From Blastobasis lacticolella (lineage: Eukaryota > Arthropoda > Insecta > Lepidoptera > Blastobasidae): 64,000 nt of DNA. The stretch lies in NCBI GenBank assembly GCA_905147135.1, contig LR990050.1:18412001-18476000 (forward strand), given 5' to 3'. Shown here piece by piece: positions 13,501 to 21,875 of this stretch (its first letter is position 1; each line of letters starts with the position of its first letter). A program made the translations under genes and the position numbers. The notes beneath the pieces were generated by a model. The model saw only the letters and a program-made list of their open reading frames with translations. It searched no databases and had not been told where the DNA came from.

Positions 13501-15800
13501 TAGTTTTACATACAGACGACAAAATCAATTTAGACGGATTCAGAGCTATTTGGAACTCTGTATGTGGAGGTAACTTCACGGCCACGGATAAAATACAATA
13601 CATACAGAGTCCACGATATCCAGATTCATACCCACGTTTGTCAGATTGTACCTATATAATATCATCCGATCATAAAGTAAACGTCAAATTCGAATACTTC
13701 GAATTAGAAGGCGAATATCCAACTTGTAATTATGATAATGTAACATTAGAACAAACGTATAAATATGACTATTCACAAAATGTTTATTGCGGACGCGAAA
13801 TACCACCACCACTACATAAATACAACAAAGTGAAAATCGTGTTCAAATCTGACTCTTATATTGAAAGTAAGGGATTCAGAATAGCATACAATACCCACCA
13901 ATGTGGCGGAACTATTAAGGAGCCCACTGTTATCAGTTCCGGGCATACGTCATACGATGATGATTTAAACTGTACGTGGGTCATTGAAGCACCGTCTGAT
14001 AAAATCGTGGTTTTAAAATTCCAGTATGTCGATTTGGAAGGTAATCAATTCTGCAATACTGACTATATTTCCGTTTTTGATGGCACAGAACTGAATGCTA
14101 GTAACCGATTAGCGCTGATTTGCGGAAACATCAATACCACTACAGCAGTGAGAAGCAGAAGTAACAAAATGCTGTTACAGTTCGTGACTGACTACAGTTT
14201 AAGTTATACCGGTTTTAAAGCGGATGTCGCATTTACTTATTCAAGCCCAGTCGGGTGCGGCGGAGCGATAGATATCACATCCACGTCTTCGTACACGTTG
14301 AAATCACCACTTTTCAATGGCAAGGTTGTGTATGAAAATTTCCTCGACTGCCATTGGGAGATAACAGCAAGCGCCGATCAAGTTATTCAAATGGAGTTCA
14401 CAGAGTTCCACGTATCATCGTGTGCGGGTATCAACCAAACAGCTCTAGGCTTTAGTAAGTGTAATTGCGATTATGTAGAAATAAAAGACGGGTTTAATCC
14501 CGATGATTTGATCATCGGAAAGTATTGCGGTCACAATTTCCCACCGCAACTCGTGTCTTCGAGTAACAGGGTCAGCTTCCGGCTGGTCACCGACGGCGAC
14601 CTCGGCAGTTCTGGGTTCTCGGCCCGTTTGACGACGAAACCTTCTCCATGTGGTAAGTCCACTTATGTACCGAGTCTCGCTGTTCAGCGGATTACATCTC
14701 CTGGGTACAGTACGGGTGCCGTACCTCGAGGTGTTCACTGTGTATACTACATAGACATGGCTAGTTATCCGTACACAGAATTGCGAATAACAATAAAAAA
14801 ATTGGACATCAGATACGGAGAACCAGACAAAGCCCAGTGCAACAAGGATTCCGTCTATATAAATCGTGCGTTTATTACAAGCAAAAACCAAACTATAGGA
14901 AAAGATTATATCATTAATGGTGATAGAAGTGACATGTACCAGTATTATAACTTAAATGTGGAACGGCTTATTGTACCAAATCGATACGTATTGTGTGGAA
15001 AATCGCAGCCAGTCGATTACTATCTATATAACAGTATTACTGTAGACTTTCAAACCACCGCAGAGTCTGATTCTAATACTTATGAAGGGTTAGAAATTGA
15101 GTTCGCTTTGAGTGTTGCATGCAGCAGGAATTATACGGAAACGAATGGCAGGATTAAGTCAAATTACAACAGCGCAATCAGTCAGGAAGCCGTAAGCAAA
15201 GATTGCTATACATTAATTACTGTGCCAGAAAAGTACACGATATCGCTATACTTTATGAGCTTGGCGCCAGATTATTGGAACCAGAACGTTTATCTGGATG
15301 TGTATGATGGGAACATCACGAGCGCGACTCGAATGATGCGCGCGATCACGCAGACGACGGGCCCGCCCGCGCTGTTCTCCAGCGGACGGTACGTTCTACT
15401 GCATCACCACAACGAGCAGTACGACCGGATCACATACGACCTGGTGTATACTAGCACTGGCGCAGGCCGTGGTTGCGGCGGGCGGTTCGCCATGGTCCGC
15501 GGCGTAGTCAGCAGCCCGCTGTACCCGTCCTTGTATCGGCAGAAGAGCTCGTGCGAGTGGGTGATCGAGACGCCAGCTGAGACGCGTGTGTTGCTACACT
15601 TCCAGGCATTCGACATGGGGCTCGCGTGCGACCAGAACTCCCTCCGGCTAGTAGACCGGAGCGGCGCGGTGGTGGCTTCACACTGCGCCGAGTTCCCTGC
15701 GGACTACACCGCGCAAGACAATTACCTCAAACTGGTCTTTGTCACCACCATGAACAACGGCGGCACCGGCTGGCTGGCTGACTTTGTCGCCGTCGTGTAA
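4590..15800 (+). CDS. Cubn: cubilin, complete, single-exon ORF (8 EGF + 27 CUB modules)
   Basis: Cubilin is a very large extracellular, membrane-associated endocytic receptor. In mammals it works with the membrane protein amnionless to take up protein ligands, and in insects it acts in nephrocyte protein uptake. The 3736-residue product opens with a signal peptide (residues 1 to about 20). A short linker follows with a basic RRLERR run and a helical, heptad-like stretch. Eight EGF modules span about 145-492, several with the D-I/V-N/D-E-C calcium-binding start. From residue 494 to the end I count 27 consecutive CUB modules, most opening CGG and containing SPxYP, CxW and DYLxIxDG-type blocks. 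There is no C-terminal transmembrane segment, as expected for cubilin. Module order and number match mammalian cubilin, and length is close to the family's. The start at 4590 gives the signal peptide. Oddity: 11.2 kb of coding sequence with no intron. CUB13 lacks the first cysteine pair, and CUB4, 8 and 26 have altered CGG starts. Confidence 0.95.
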   Translation: MALTKRLLFLIIWIVHFECSEVYPNRPKITASNGDLIFEAAPNKNIILRTNGPDSKIFVGDTNLLNITRDSGNEQHAQTSDSGLQRALNGPNGILARLRRLERRNIEPSSNILFNITVLWRRVNRQATKISDLRKQINEMAQNKCASRPCYNGGTCLNLASGYYCICPDNWEGQNCDEDVNECRNFAGTDLGCQNGATCLNKPGSYECQCINGWRGVHCSSKSKNCIGGNYEMCGHGTCINTASGEGITCICDQGWTKNGSGEACLTDIDECTASQGLRCSGNPRVECVNLPGSFRCGPCPAGYEGDGFVCSDIDECLTMPNGGCSISPMVTCHNTIGSRMCGPCPTGYEGDGVTCTFRGSCNINRGGCHPSAQCVDSPGFGGQLAQCICPPGMEGDGIGLHGCYISTNNNTAGCDTNPCGINGRCHPLRSGYTCMCYRGYGGAHCDAVSDNCASNPCLNGGSCRTDVSTLRKFRCECTAQYSGDLCQVAVTTCGGVKAEDAGSIIYPLNNYTKYNNNARCAWVIRIDPDKVINVTFSKFNLERSPDCKYDFLQIHDGPNSASQFIGRFCGNVLPQDGNIISSHNTLYLWFRTDQSIAKDGFALHWTSIAPVCGGEIDATVHGSINSPGSPGNYPPNRDCYWHLTAALGKRLQLHFFSLDIESHANCSFDYVAVYDGAQTADPLLGMYCTSALPVPIHSAGPEVMIHFHSDDKGSGKGFQIAYSPIEGIPGCGGLYTTEQGEIMSPSYQGRYLNNLLCEYKIQAPLDSKIHLKFESFDLESSLGCKFDYLKVYDGPSSDSKLFGRFCGRIYPNSITSTFNTLFIRFKSDISMSKTGFKLSYNFICHQTIIGDSGVIKSPGYPIIYPESRVCEYIIGTTPGKAIQLTFQDFDVEDSTLYNCTADYVQIHDGLDSNATFLGKYCGGDRIPPDQLSSSNYMYIKFVSDFSVSGTGFYANYTTINVECGGVYRENTGVINHPSEDGFYKNDQSCTWILIAPAGMHIMLTWNRFDLEHIMSTCNMDYLEVIEVDTDNNNFTLGKYCGSTAPPLMTVPSSKVILEFRSDNSFRSTGFSMSYKFLNEKSHCGAAYVRPYGVLYSPGYPNRYEPNVQCEWVIIAPYGRQIKLNITNFHLERPIHGKCDLGDYVEIRNGKSQNGSLAGKYCGTFNSKVLTSTANSMYIHFYSDAYLSGTGFKIEWDSTVSGCGGILTSPSGSISSPNYPEKYNENAECFYKITTNAGTRIRIHFKEIDLERRPNCNDDYVEVYDGRNENNNRLGRFCESSPEANNMETTTNNAFIKFRSDSYIGGKGFLLEYETICTTNLTGIHGAIESPGYPNVYPSNLNCLWTINIPKGNKVNITFVHFDLTESIRRRYYRLRFQQSSPACYDYLQIKETTDANYGNKLCGNSLVNTKSASYSSQTNSIQIKFVTAASMVSHTGFRLEWAQYGCGGLIKKDYGQLSVDKSIITNGELECQWVIETSPGSSISVQTSNIYMQEAVNCSVDAIEIYNGPDMSTPLITKICHQGYSSAQSTTNYMLVRFVKKSSMKDVSVSLYYNSYATGCGGSITSRTGIVHSKNFPKNYDNNLDCTWTITVPSHHRVELQFTELDLYSDSPDDDNCGDKIQIFDGEYYLKSNYSQLICPNTNVSRIISKSNMLGLQFITNSEDTAKGFKANFTVTCGGIIDAKYDGIITIDKTFSSYDINCTWTIVASSPDQKISLTLTHMSISKKSNITSNKKCPSSFLKVYDGNDKSAPLIDEYCGRKVPPMIVSHGSAITIELGAYNNIVQGTFAAHYSTMTTACGGTLTAEEGSLASPNYPQSYPIHADCEWFLSTSPGNKVYITFEQFDIEPSDDCNGDYLEIRKYNGGGRLLALYCGSEIPINTTVSSKLYLKFHSDNTTPRRGFLLHYGFIHGNEIIGKDSGEIASPVYPYKYEGAGEYAWRVEVKQGTIIAITISELEIPTFGDSCSNSLVLYDGYDADAPILQEFCGRMMNYFDESQITRYKTTSNVLFIALKLDDTNTGSKFHLRWANSEKNIETESKPNCGFKETQTVIPGQTVTFNSPNYPNEYQNNLKCEWVFKAEKGRHLVLHFKEYSIEETPACFADAIAIYSADVLGDWKQVKENICLADDLSKQYNITSYMKIIFKTDASITRKGFKAEINSLCGGVLTEASGVIEPIWSDIGESSLRIQCNWKVKVRPGRVVRFNFEHFNITNTQEDCSTFISIRNGDSLEAPLLTGAKFCGYSYENRSTAESSSNAIFVSYSAYVGRSFQNFRLRYEEKHFECGVTSTLDSDHQWEIINSPNYPAVPASYSDCVWIFTGPPGEILRIDFTDRFDLELSEDCSKEAVEVKDGASNLSPSKGRYCGKEKPSTIKTTGNVAYIQYMTGLLEPKNGFQANVSIDVCGGTIVASKGELLSPGYPHLQAMPIGTICEWRIIGPPHNVLKIALQDLRLPDSEESCGIYVSIEEPLIAKTLNQLVKYCGDEIITVNSNDHVTETSSNEAIVKFKIGKLSGWSGFIGMRGFRFTFNSSRPSCGGLITTPEGYLSTPAYPRETTHRYCQWIITVPDKTRRVRLEILDSDLEQHKIGIYNDINFNSIIQLLSKPNETVRFFESTGNQLAVYVWMNALASRHRFKAKFTSDDESLCGGDLSNDRQTLAAPALSRAYLCTWNYNYRPDVSNNNSSAYKSVYINAKVNSSSSTASCSYNDAKLTIKTVLPRSLGTMLRTICGNVEISLRIPAIAFEVKAIKSKSNFMDFNLDWKVQPCGGIIHPTLNAMDLLNGLTNENDTIDCAWMVVAPSESRVEMKLEGEFQLDCVDEFVQISEGLYQYSSMLGDYCKERGQANAVVTPYRFLLVQYHSKYKSDTKVKIMVKTTNGQCGGLLTEYNSLFQSPNYPQAYDPNLECSWEIQVGLGNRIQLQFLDRFAIEKSDNCTKDALILYDWKDGAYVETKKLCGRDIPGTLNSTTNQMKVVLHTDDKINLDGFRAIWNSVCGGNFTATDKIQYIQSPRYPDSYPRLSDCTYIISSDHKVNVKFEYFELEGEYPTCNYDNVTLEQTYKYDYSQNVYCGREIPPPLHKYNKVKIVFKSDSYIESKGFRIAYNTHQCGGTIKEPTVISSGHTSYDDDLNCTWVIEAPSDKIVVLKFQYVDLEGNQFCNTDYISVFDGTELNASNRLALICGNINTTTAVRSRSNKMLLQFVTDYSLSYTGFKADVAFTYSSPVGCGGAIDITSTSSYTLKSPLFNGKVVYENFLDCHWEITASADQVIQMEFTEFHVSSCAGINQTALGFSKCNCDYVEIKDGFNPDDLIIGKYCGHNFPPQLVSSSNRVSFRLVTDGDLGSSGFSARLTTKPSPCGKSTYVPSLAVQRITSPGYSTGAVPRGVHCVYYIDMASYPYTELRITIKKLDIRYGEPDKAQCNKDSVYINRAFITSKNQTIGKDYIINGDRSDMYQYYNLNVERLIVPNRYVLCGKSQPVDYYLYNSITVDFQTTAESDSNTYEGLEIEFALSVACSRNYTETNGRIKSNYNSAISQEAVSKDCYTLITVPEKYTISLYFMSLAPDYWNQNVYLDVYDGNITSATRMMRAITQTTGPPALFSSGRYVLLHHHNEQYDRITYDLVYTSTGAGRGCGGRFAMVRGVVSSPLYPSLYRQKSSCEWVIETPAETRVLLHFQAFDMGLACDQNSLRLVDRSGAVVASHCAEFPADYTAQDNYLKLVFVTTMNNGGTGWLADFVAVV

Positions 15801-16720
15801 CGATAGGTCTTGGAGTCTTCCACTTTCTGCAGTGTTACCTCGAAATTATTTTGTCTTTTGACTCGTGCTAGGTCGAGCGTGGTTCCGTCATTATTCTTTT
15901 TAGTTTGCATGTGATCGCTTTTTTTATGGTATACGGCAGACAAACAGGCAAGCGGGCCACCTGATGGCAAGTGGTCACCATCGCCTATGGACATAAGCAA
16001 CACCAGGGGAGTCACCAATGCGTTGCCCGCCTCTGAAGCGACCTTTAATATACCTCTTGAACGATCCTATGTCATAGTCTTCGAGATTTCGAGAGTTGTC
16101 GCCATTGTAAAAGCTGTAGAAAATTCAAAATCCATACTAAATTCGCTCAAATTATTGGTCATATAAGCCGAATTTTCCAGTACATCAAAGGTAGTTGCAA
16201 TGTACAGCCAAAGTTTGTACCTATACAAGAAGATATAAATTAAAAAATGAAATTATTAATGTAATTTTAATAATGTAAGATCTGAACGCTACTGAACATT
16301 AATATCGCTTTCTTAAAAATATCATGTTTGTTTTTCATAAAAATGTCTAGCAGCAGTATCCAAACGCAATATCTAATTAAAAAACCAACTTTTAAAATAG
16401 AATGGCGCATATTGGTTTAACAACAATATATATAATATCTGTTATTATCTGTGGTTCTGGCGGAAATCGGGAGAGGTGAAAAATTTTATGTTTAATAAGA
16501 GAGCAATTTTTTATGACGCGTGCTTCAATTTCAATTCTAGACTACTTCGCTAGATCGTGATTAAAAAGTCGGTACTCGCGGCAAAAATAACTTTGCTCTC
16601 TTGTTTAACAAATAACTATTTCTTAAGTAATTACCTACATAAATGGCAATATTGTATTACAATAGTATGTGTAAGTGTTAATGAATTAATATATGATTTT
16701 TTAAAATAAAAGTCTATTTT
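15801..16720 (+). other. 3' flank of cubilin with candidate poly(A) signal
   Basis: After the TAA at 15798-15800 the sequence is non-coding. A LINE 3' end in antisense orientation begins about 125 bases on. The first good AATAAA I see on the plus strand is at 16705-16710. There is no long A tract directly after the stop, so nothing marks this as a recent processed copy. Confidence 0.35.
15926..16085 (-). mobile_element. 3'-terminal fragment of a Jockey-like LINE
   Basis: Read on the minus strand this gives the C-terminal block ALVTPLVLLMSIGDGDHLPS and then PLACLSAVYHKK. The same module recurs at 19640-19790, 41000-41130 and, more degenerate, 39560-39700. The 19.6-kb copy continues upstream into a longer stretch of RT C-terminus, which identifies this as the 3' end of that LINE family. 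Confidence 0.7.
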
Positions 16721-17159
16721 TATTTTAGGTATATGACAGTAACAAACCTGTTTCTTTAGGAGATGGTCTTACTGACATTTGGTATACCTACCTGGCGTAC
16801 CTTATTTTTCCTAGTAAAGCATACGGTTACGACCAGAGACTGAGAGACCTTAGCACTAAATTTTTTTATCCCTGTGGTCACGATGATCCATCTGATTGAA
16901 AGTAATCATGATCACCGTCGTCTAGGACATCAGCAACCTTTTGGGCCTTTTGGTCGGCCTTTGAGGTATCTGTAAACATGCCTTCTGAAGAACCCCAAAT
17001 TATACTGCAAAGAAAAGACTGGGAAGGAGATCATTCCAAATCTTGCATGTGTGCGGTACAGAATTAGAATTGTCTTAAACTGTGTAAGTATATAGGTAAG
17101 CAGATGTTATTACATTAGAATAGTCCACATACCACGATAAGTCTGCATTGATTGACAGT
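16086..17159. other. non-coding, AT-rich, no gene recognised
   Basis: No open frame of note and no repeat recognised. A local imperfect inversion (ATGATCCATCTGATTGAAAGTAATCATGATCA region, about 16880-16915) is too short to classify. Confidence 0.4.
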
Positions 17160-17500
17160 GGTAAAAATGAAAATGAAAATGAAAAAGTATTTATTGAATT
17201 AGGATTAGGTTAATTAATCTTTTTTCAAAAGTCAGAAATCTAACGGAAAACAAAGGGAAAGTTACGCGAGCTCATCCAGATAGGGGGCGACGTATGCAGA
17301 CTGATCAACGCGTACGAGGGCTCACTCCGGCGAGACACCGGGCACCGATACACGCCACGCACATAACCGCCTAAGCGAATCATGTGCGGGGCGTGCCCGG
17401 CCTCAGCCAGCCTACCGGCGCGAGCACCCGCACGCACCAGCAGGCCTACCCGCGTCGCCCCCAGAGCTCGGAACAAATAAGTAAAAATAATGTCCACTGT
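17160..17500 (-). repeat. probable retroelement 3' end with (TTTTCA)n tail
   Basis: On the minus strand a GC-rich segment (17250-17490) is followed by AATAAATAC and a short TTTTCATTTTCATTTTCA tail, as at the 3' ends of LINEs or SINEs. No protein motif could be read in the GC-rich part. The string ATTGAATTAGGATTAGG resembles one at 3963-3980. Confidence 0.35.
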
Positions 17501-17586
17501 GTGTCAGTATATCGCTTCAGTTAGGAAAATATCAATCTGTAAGAAAAAGAAACGGCAAGAAACCCACAAATACATTTAGATATCAT

Positions 17587-17695
17587 CACAGTCTATAACA
17601 GTCCACTGCAGGACTTAGAGTCTCTCCCACGAAAGGAGAGGTTATTGCCATAATCTCCACGCCTCACTCTCGAGCCTGACTTGATTGGAATATGA
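17587..17695 (+). repeat. dispersed SINE-like repeat (copy 1 of 3)
   Basis: The block CAGTCCACTGCAGGACTTAG, then CTCTCCCACGAAAGGAGAGG, then ATAATCTCCACGC recurs at 41776-41886 in the same orientation and at 59108-59235 inverted. The 59-kb copy is the fullest and ends in a (GAT)n tail. Confidence 0.6.
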
Positions 17696-17704
17696 TGTGA
17701 ACCT

Positions 17705-19300
17705 CTACAAATCGGTCAATATAACTAAAAATAAAAAATAAAATAAAAAATGGTACAGCAAAAGCAGCCCAGTCCACCAAGGCAGCACCCGTTCACGAGC
17801 ATGACGCAGGGCCCAGCCATCGTCCAATTCAACCATATTCAAGGGAAGAGAACGACCCGACCCCCACGCCACCACCAGGCAGACTTTAAAGTGAGCATGC
17901 ACTGCCAATGCCGTACATATTTAAAAAAAATTGTTATTCAATGACTATTCCACATCAAATCATCCTCAGCCAATTTACAAAATTGTAAATTTATAAATAA
18001 CTTCCTATTTCGAAGAGCTAGTAGTACACCATACATTTTTTGTCACCTTTTCCTTAAATTGTGATTCAGGCAAATTAATTGTACATTCAGGAATATGATT
18101 ATAAAATCGTATACAGTTACCCATGAAAGATGAATTTACTTTACTAAGTCTGATCAATGGTGTTATCAGTTTATTCTTGTTTCTTCAATTGACATTATGA
18201 ATATCAGTATTTTTAGCAAATTGGGTAATATGCTTTCTAACATACATAATATTATCAAATATATATGGACTTGAGACAGTTAATATTATTATAGTTATTC
18301 TTTGCGAATCACGTCGACGTAATCCATATATTGCTCATACAGCTCGTTTTTTGTAGTTTGAATATGATGTCACTACCAGCCCACTTGCCCCATAGTTTGA
18401 TGCATAATGCTATGAAAATAACTATAATAAACTAATCTAGCTGTATTCACATCCGTTAGCCTCCTTATTCGCCACATGGCAAATGCAGCCGAACTTAACC
18501 TACCAGCCAATGATTCAATTTGTGAACCACATTGAATTTTTGAATCTATATTAACGCCTAAGAAAGTGGTTTTCTCTACATACTCAAGTTGCGTTTTATC
18601 TAACATAACATTAATTACTTTAATAACTAATCATTGATTACTTTGTACATTAGGGAGGCTAAAATGAACGCATTTTGGTTTTTTAGAGTGTAAGACTAAG
18701 TTATTAATCGTCAGCAAACAAAACTATACCTGCAGTGTTCTGCATCTGGGTGGTCATTTATATATACAAGATATATAGATATATACACCTCCCCCCCCCC
18801 CGCAGATAACTCGCCATTTACGAACTCTACCCTTCTAAGTATTATTTCATCATTTCAAGACTATCATGCGTAAAACCGTAATGTTTTAATTTAAGTAAGT
18901 GTTGAATGATTTGTACAATCAAATGCTTTAGACAAATCGCAAAAAACACCTACTGCATTATGATGTTCGTCCCATGCGCCAAAAATTTGTTGAATGAGGT
19001 AAATACCAGCTTCGCCTTTCGTGAAGCCATATTGTTGTTGATGAAATAATGTATTACTGTTAAAGTGTACAATCATTTGACTTAACATGACTTTTTCAAA
19101 GATTTTACTGAAAACGGGCAGGATGGACACCGGTCTAAAATTATTCAAACTATTTTTACGAACTGATTTGAATAATGGCACAACTTTACTGATTTTCATG
19201 AGGTCGGGGAAATCTCCTACTTTGACGCAAGCATTAAAAATGTAAGCTAAATACGGTGCTAAAATATCAACAACAATACTTATACCTTTTTTTTTTTTTT
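17705..19300 (-). mobile_element. host LINE of the 17.7-28.0 kb nest: RT domain, C-terminus and 3' UTR
   Basis: Reading down the minus strand from 19300, RT blocks appear in order: DILAPYLAYIFNACVKVGDF, VPLFKS, NNFRPVSILPVFSKIFEKVM and QQQYGFTKGEA, then FCDLSKAFDC (catalytic-aspartate block, about 18935). A fragmentary VLFADD follows near 18715, then YVEKTTFLGVNIDSK (18610-18530) and the degraded C-terminus to about 17945. A short GC-rich 3' UTR ends in a TTTTATTTTATTTTTTA tail near 17705-17750. Poly(C), a (CA)n tract and several stops interrupt it. The 5' part lies at 26301-27990, beyond two later insertions. Confidence 0.8.
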
Positions 19301-19303
19301 TAG

Positions 19304-19307
<4 letters not shown>

Positions 19308-19367
<60 letters not shown>

Positions 19368-19396
19368 AAACACACAAACGCACAAACTCACACACG
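19308..19396. repeat. (AC)n microsatellite
   Basis: About 27 uninterrupted AC dinucleotides (19308-19361) decay into ACAA/ACTC variants. A run of T precedes it (19287-19301). It marks the boundary where the host LINE is interrupted. Confidence 0.95.
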
Positions 19397-19399
19397 CCA

Positions 19400-19617
19400 G
19401 TGTACATGTATATACCTTGTTTTATTCTTTTTTTTTTTATTGTTCTTTTTGTTTGTCAATTTGGGTATCTATCTGCTAAGCTGCTTAGTGGCTACATAAC
19501 AAAATTTTAAAATGCAGTTTTGTCATTGGCATTTCAACCAAAATGTACCAATATTTTATATGTATTTAATTGCTGTTAAACTGTGAAATAAACTAATAAA
19601 TAAATAAATAAATAAAC
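19400..19617 (+). repeat. AT-rich segment ending in (TAAA)n, possible LINE/SINE 3' end
   Basis: A stretch ending GTGAAATAAACTAATAAATAAATAAA looks like the 3' tail of a plus-strand retroelement, similar in style to the tail at 49953-49977. No coding part is visible. Confidence 0.4.
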
Positions 19618-19639
19618 TCTGACTGACATTCCCCAAATA

Positions 19640-20130
19640 TATATTTTTTTAATGTTATACGGCAGACAAACAGGCAAGCGAGCCATCTGATCACCTGACA
19701 TCAGAAACACCAGGGGAGTCACCAATGCGTTGCCCGCCTCGGAAGAGGCCTCTAATATACCTCTTGAACGATCCCGTGTCATAGTCCAAAGGAAACACTG
19801 TGGCTGGGAGCTCATTCTACATCCGAATCGTACGAGCGAGAAACGTTCTTTCGAACCTTCGCGTCGTGACCAACAGAGGGTCTACGTAGTGAAGATAAGT
19901 ACACAGCCCACGGCGGGTCGTGCGATGGCGGAATTGTGCTGTGGGCACCAGATCAAAAAGTTCCTCGGAACACTCCCCATTGTACAGCCGATAGAACACA
20001 CATAGGGAGCCGAAATCCCTTCGGTATGCCAGTGGTTCCAACTTGCTTGTTTGTATGGGATCATCGACAATTCGTATGGCGCGTCTCTGTACGGAGTCCA
20101 GAGGATTAAGCAGGTCGGGTGTTCCTGTGT
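19640..20130 (-). mobile_element. 5'-truncated Jockey-like LINE (RT C-terminus and 3' end)
   Basis: On the minus strand the reading starts near 20130 with LLNPLDSVQRRAIRIVDD, then RRDFGSLCVFYRLYNGECSE, then FRHRTTRRGLCTYLHYVDPL. It ends with EASSEAGNALVTPLVFLMSG near 19700. This is the conserved C-terminal region of Jockey-like RT ORFs. It lies between two parts of another LINE, so it is a later insertion into that element. Confidence 0.8.
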
Positions 20131-20192
20131 CAATATATCTTCCGTATTTTTCAACTTAATGCTTTTAAAAGCTTTAATGATAGTTATAGCAT
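20131..20192 (-). mobile_element. sliver of the host LINE between two insertions
   Basis: About 60 bases read AITIIKAFKSIKLKNTEDI on the minus strand. This continues the host LINE reading that breaks off at 26306 (ending near FCYSEVDA) and leads toward the RT blocks at 19300. It connects the left and right flanks of the BEL element. Confidence 0.65.
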
Positions 20193-20445
20193 TGAATAAA
20201 CCTAGCAACTTGCCAGAACCCCAAAACCCAGGCAATCTAGGGTAAATAGCGTAAACAAATCAACACAGCAGGTATCGACCCCAAAAAACGTGCATATATT
20301 TATGAATTGATTTACAAAAGGTAAACTTGGTTATACCATATCAACAAAACATTTCGCCACCGCGATGTAGCAAATTACAATCTGTCACGACAGCGCCATC
20401 TAGCGGCAGACTTGAGAACGAAACTTAACGTTACATCTTCATACA
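20193..20445 (-). repeat. 3' LTR of the first BEL element
   Basis: Direct copy of 26048-26300. Flanked on its outer side by AGCAT (20188-20192). Confidence 0.95.
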
Positions 20446-20457
20446 TTCTCCTCCACC
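20446..20457 (-). promoter_or_regulatory. polypurine tract of the first BEL element
   Basis: GGTGGAGGAGAA on the minus strand lies directly next to the TGTAT start of the 3' LTR. This is where plus-strand DNA synthesis is primed in LTR elements. Confidence 0.7.
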
Positions 20458-20722
20458 AAGGGCAAAGTGGACCTTTGTCCTTAAAACAAGTATAAAATTA
20501 AAAAATAAATAACATTTACAATCCATTACATTAAAACCATAACATTTGATTCAATTCCCTAATGATAAATATGAATTCATTATAAAATATAACTCTATAT
20601 TACATGCTATAAAGTACAACCATAAAAATACAATTCATGTAGCTACCGGTAAAAGACACAACCTCGTTATTGCTCTCTTAATTTCACCATTTTTCGTTTT
20701 TAATGAAACAACACGAACGATT

Positions 20723-21875
20723 TTATCTAACCCACCCTGGGTTACCTATCACTCTCCCATATAGCCAACGACAAGGAGGTAAATCATCATCTTTCACAAC
20801 AACCACATCTCCTACTTTAACATCCGGAGTTTGAGACGACCAGCGATACCGATGATAGAACTTTAAAAGATACTCTTTAGACCATGAACGCCAGAAATCC
20901 TGCATCATCTTCTGAGTATATTGCCAGCGTTTTAATGCACGATTCGTAGTTCTGGTCAGGTGGAACTATCAAAGGTTCGCCTATAAGGAAATGACCTGGG
21001 GTCAAAACTGTCGCACCATCAGCGTAGCCGATATTGGTCGCGAATTATATTAAGACAAGCCTCTACCTGTGACAGCAATGTTGTCATTTCCTCGAAAGTC
21101 AACGTCGATTGACCCACTACTCGTTTCAGATGATGTTTGACGGATCTCACCCCCGCTTCCCACAATCCACCAAAGTTAGGTGACCTTGGAGGTATAAAGT
21201 GCCAAGAACAGTCATTTGTCGCCAGCAACTCTGCAACCTCACGGTGTATAGAGTTCTGTACATTGCGATAAAGTCTTTTCAACTCGTTAGATGCTCCGAC
21301 AAAATTTGTACCATTATCGCTCCATAGGTTCGAGCAGCGTCCGCGCCGAGCTACAAATCGTTTGAACGCATGTAAGAAACCCTGGCCAGTCAGGTCAGAC
21401 ACCACCTCTAAATGTATGGCTCTAGTGGCCATACATACAAAGAGCCATATGTATCCCTTGTACGATTTATGGCCTCTGCCCCTGGTAGTTCTAAGCTGTA
21501 TTGGTCCAGCGTAATCTACCCCACTACACTTAAATGGGCGTGTCGGTGTAACCCTTTCAGTTGGCAGTTGACCCATTACTGGGTTCGAGTCACTGCTGTA
21601 TTTTTTGTACATGTAACACATTTCCGGTAAAACGATGTAACTCTTTGTTTCCCTCCTAATATCCAATACTTAGATTGAATGTAGCGCAACATCAACTGTG
21701 GCCCTCCGTGTAAAGTTTGTATGTGAGCATTCGCTATAATAAGGTCCGTCAAATGAGAATTCATGGGTAAAATTATAGGATGCTTGCGATAATCACTCAG
21801 CAGGGTCGTTCCAGTCTCCCGCCGATTCTCAGCAGTTGATCCTTGTCTAGGTAAGGATTTAATGCTCGTAGACAA
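20723..21875 (-). pseudogene. BEL integrase, frameshifted
   Basis: The zinc-binding part has the H-H-C-C pattern (AHIQTLHGG, then CVTC) near 21600-21740. The catalytic core shows FKCSGVDYAGP (first Asp), LWSDNGTNFVGA (second Asp) and GGLWEAGVRSVK (Glu), a complete DDE set. Frame breaks lie near 21650 and 21030. The C-terminal WRSWSKEYLLKF block and a GDVVVVKDDDLPP block are in another frame at 20723-20908. The enzyme would join element DNA to the genome; this copy is broken. Confidence 0.85.

Noticed and set aside
4634..15616. Antisense ORFs inside cubilin (for example 14445-14891 and 4634-5020)
   Set aside because: Shadows of the coding strand with no domain or start support.
4590..15800. 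Cubilin as a recent processed pseudogene
   Set aside because: The ORF is fully open, has no poly(A) tract after the stop and shows no flanking duplication.
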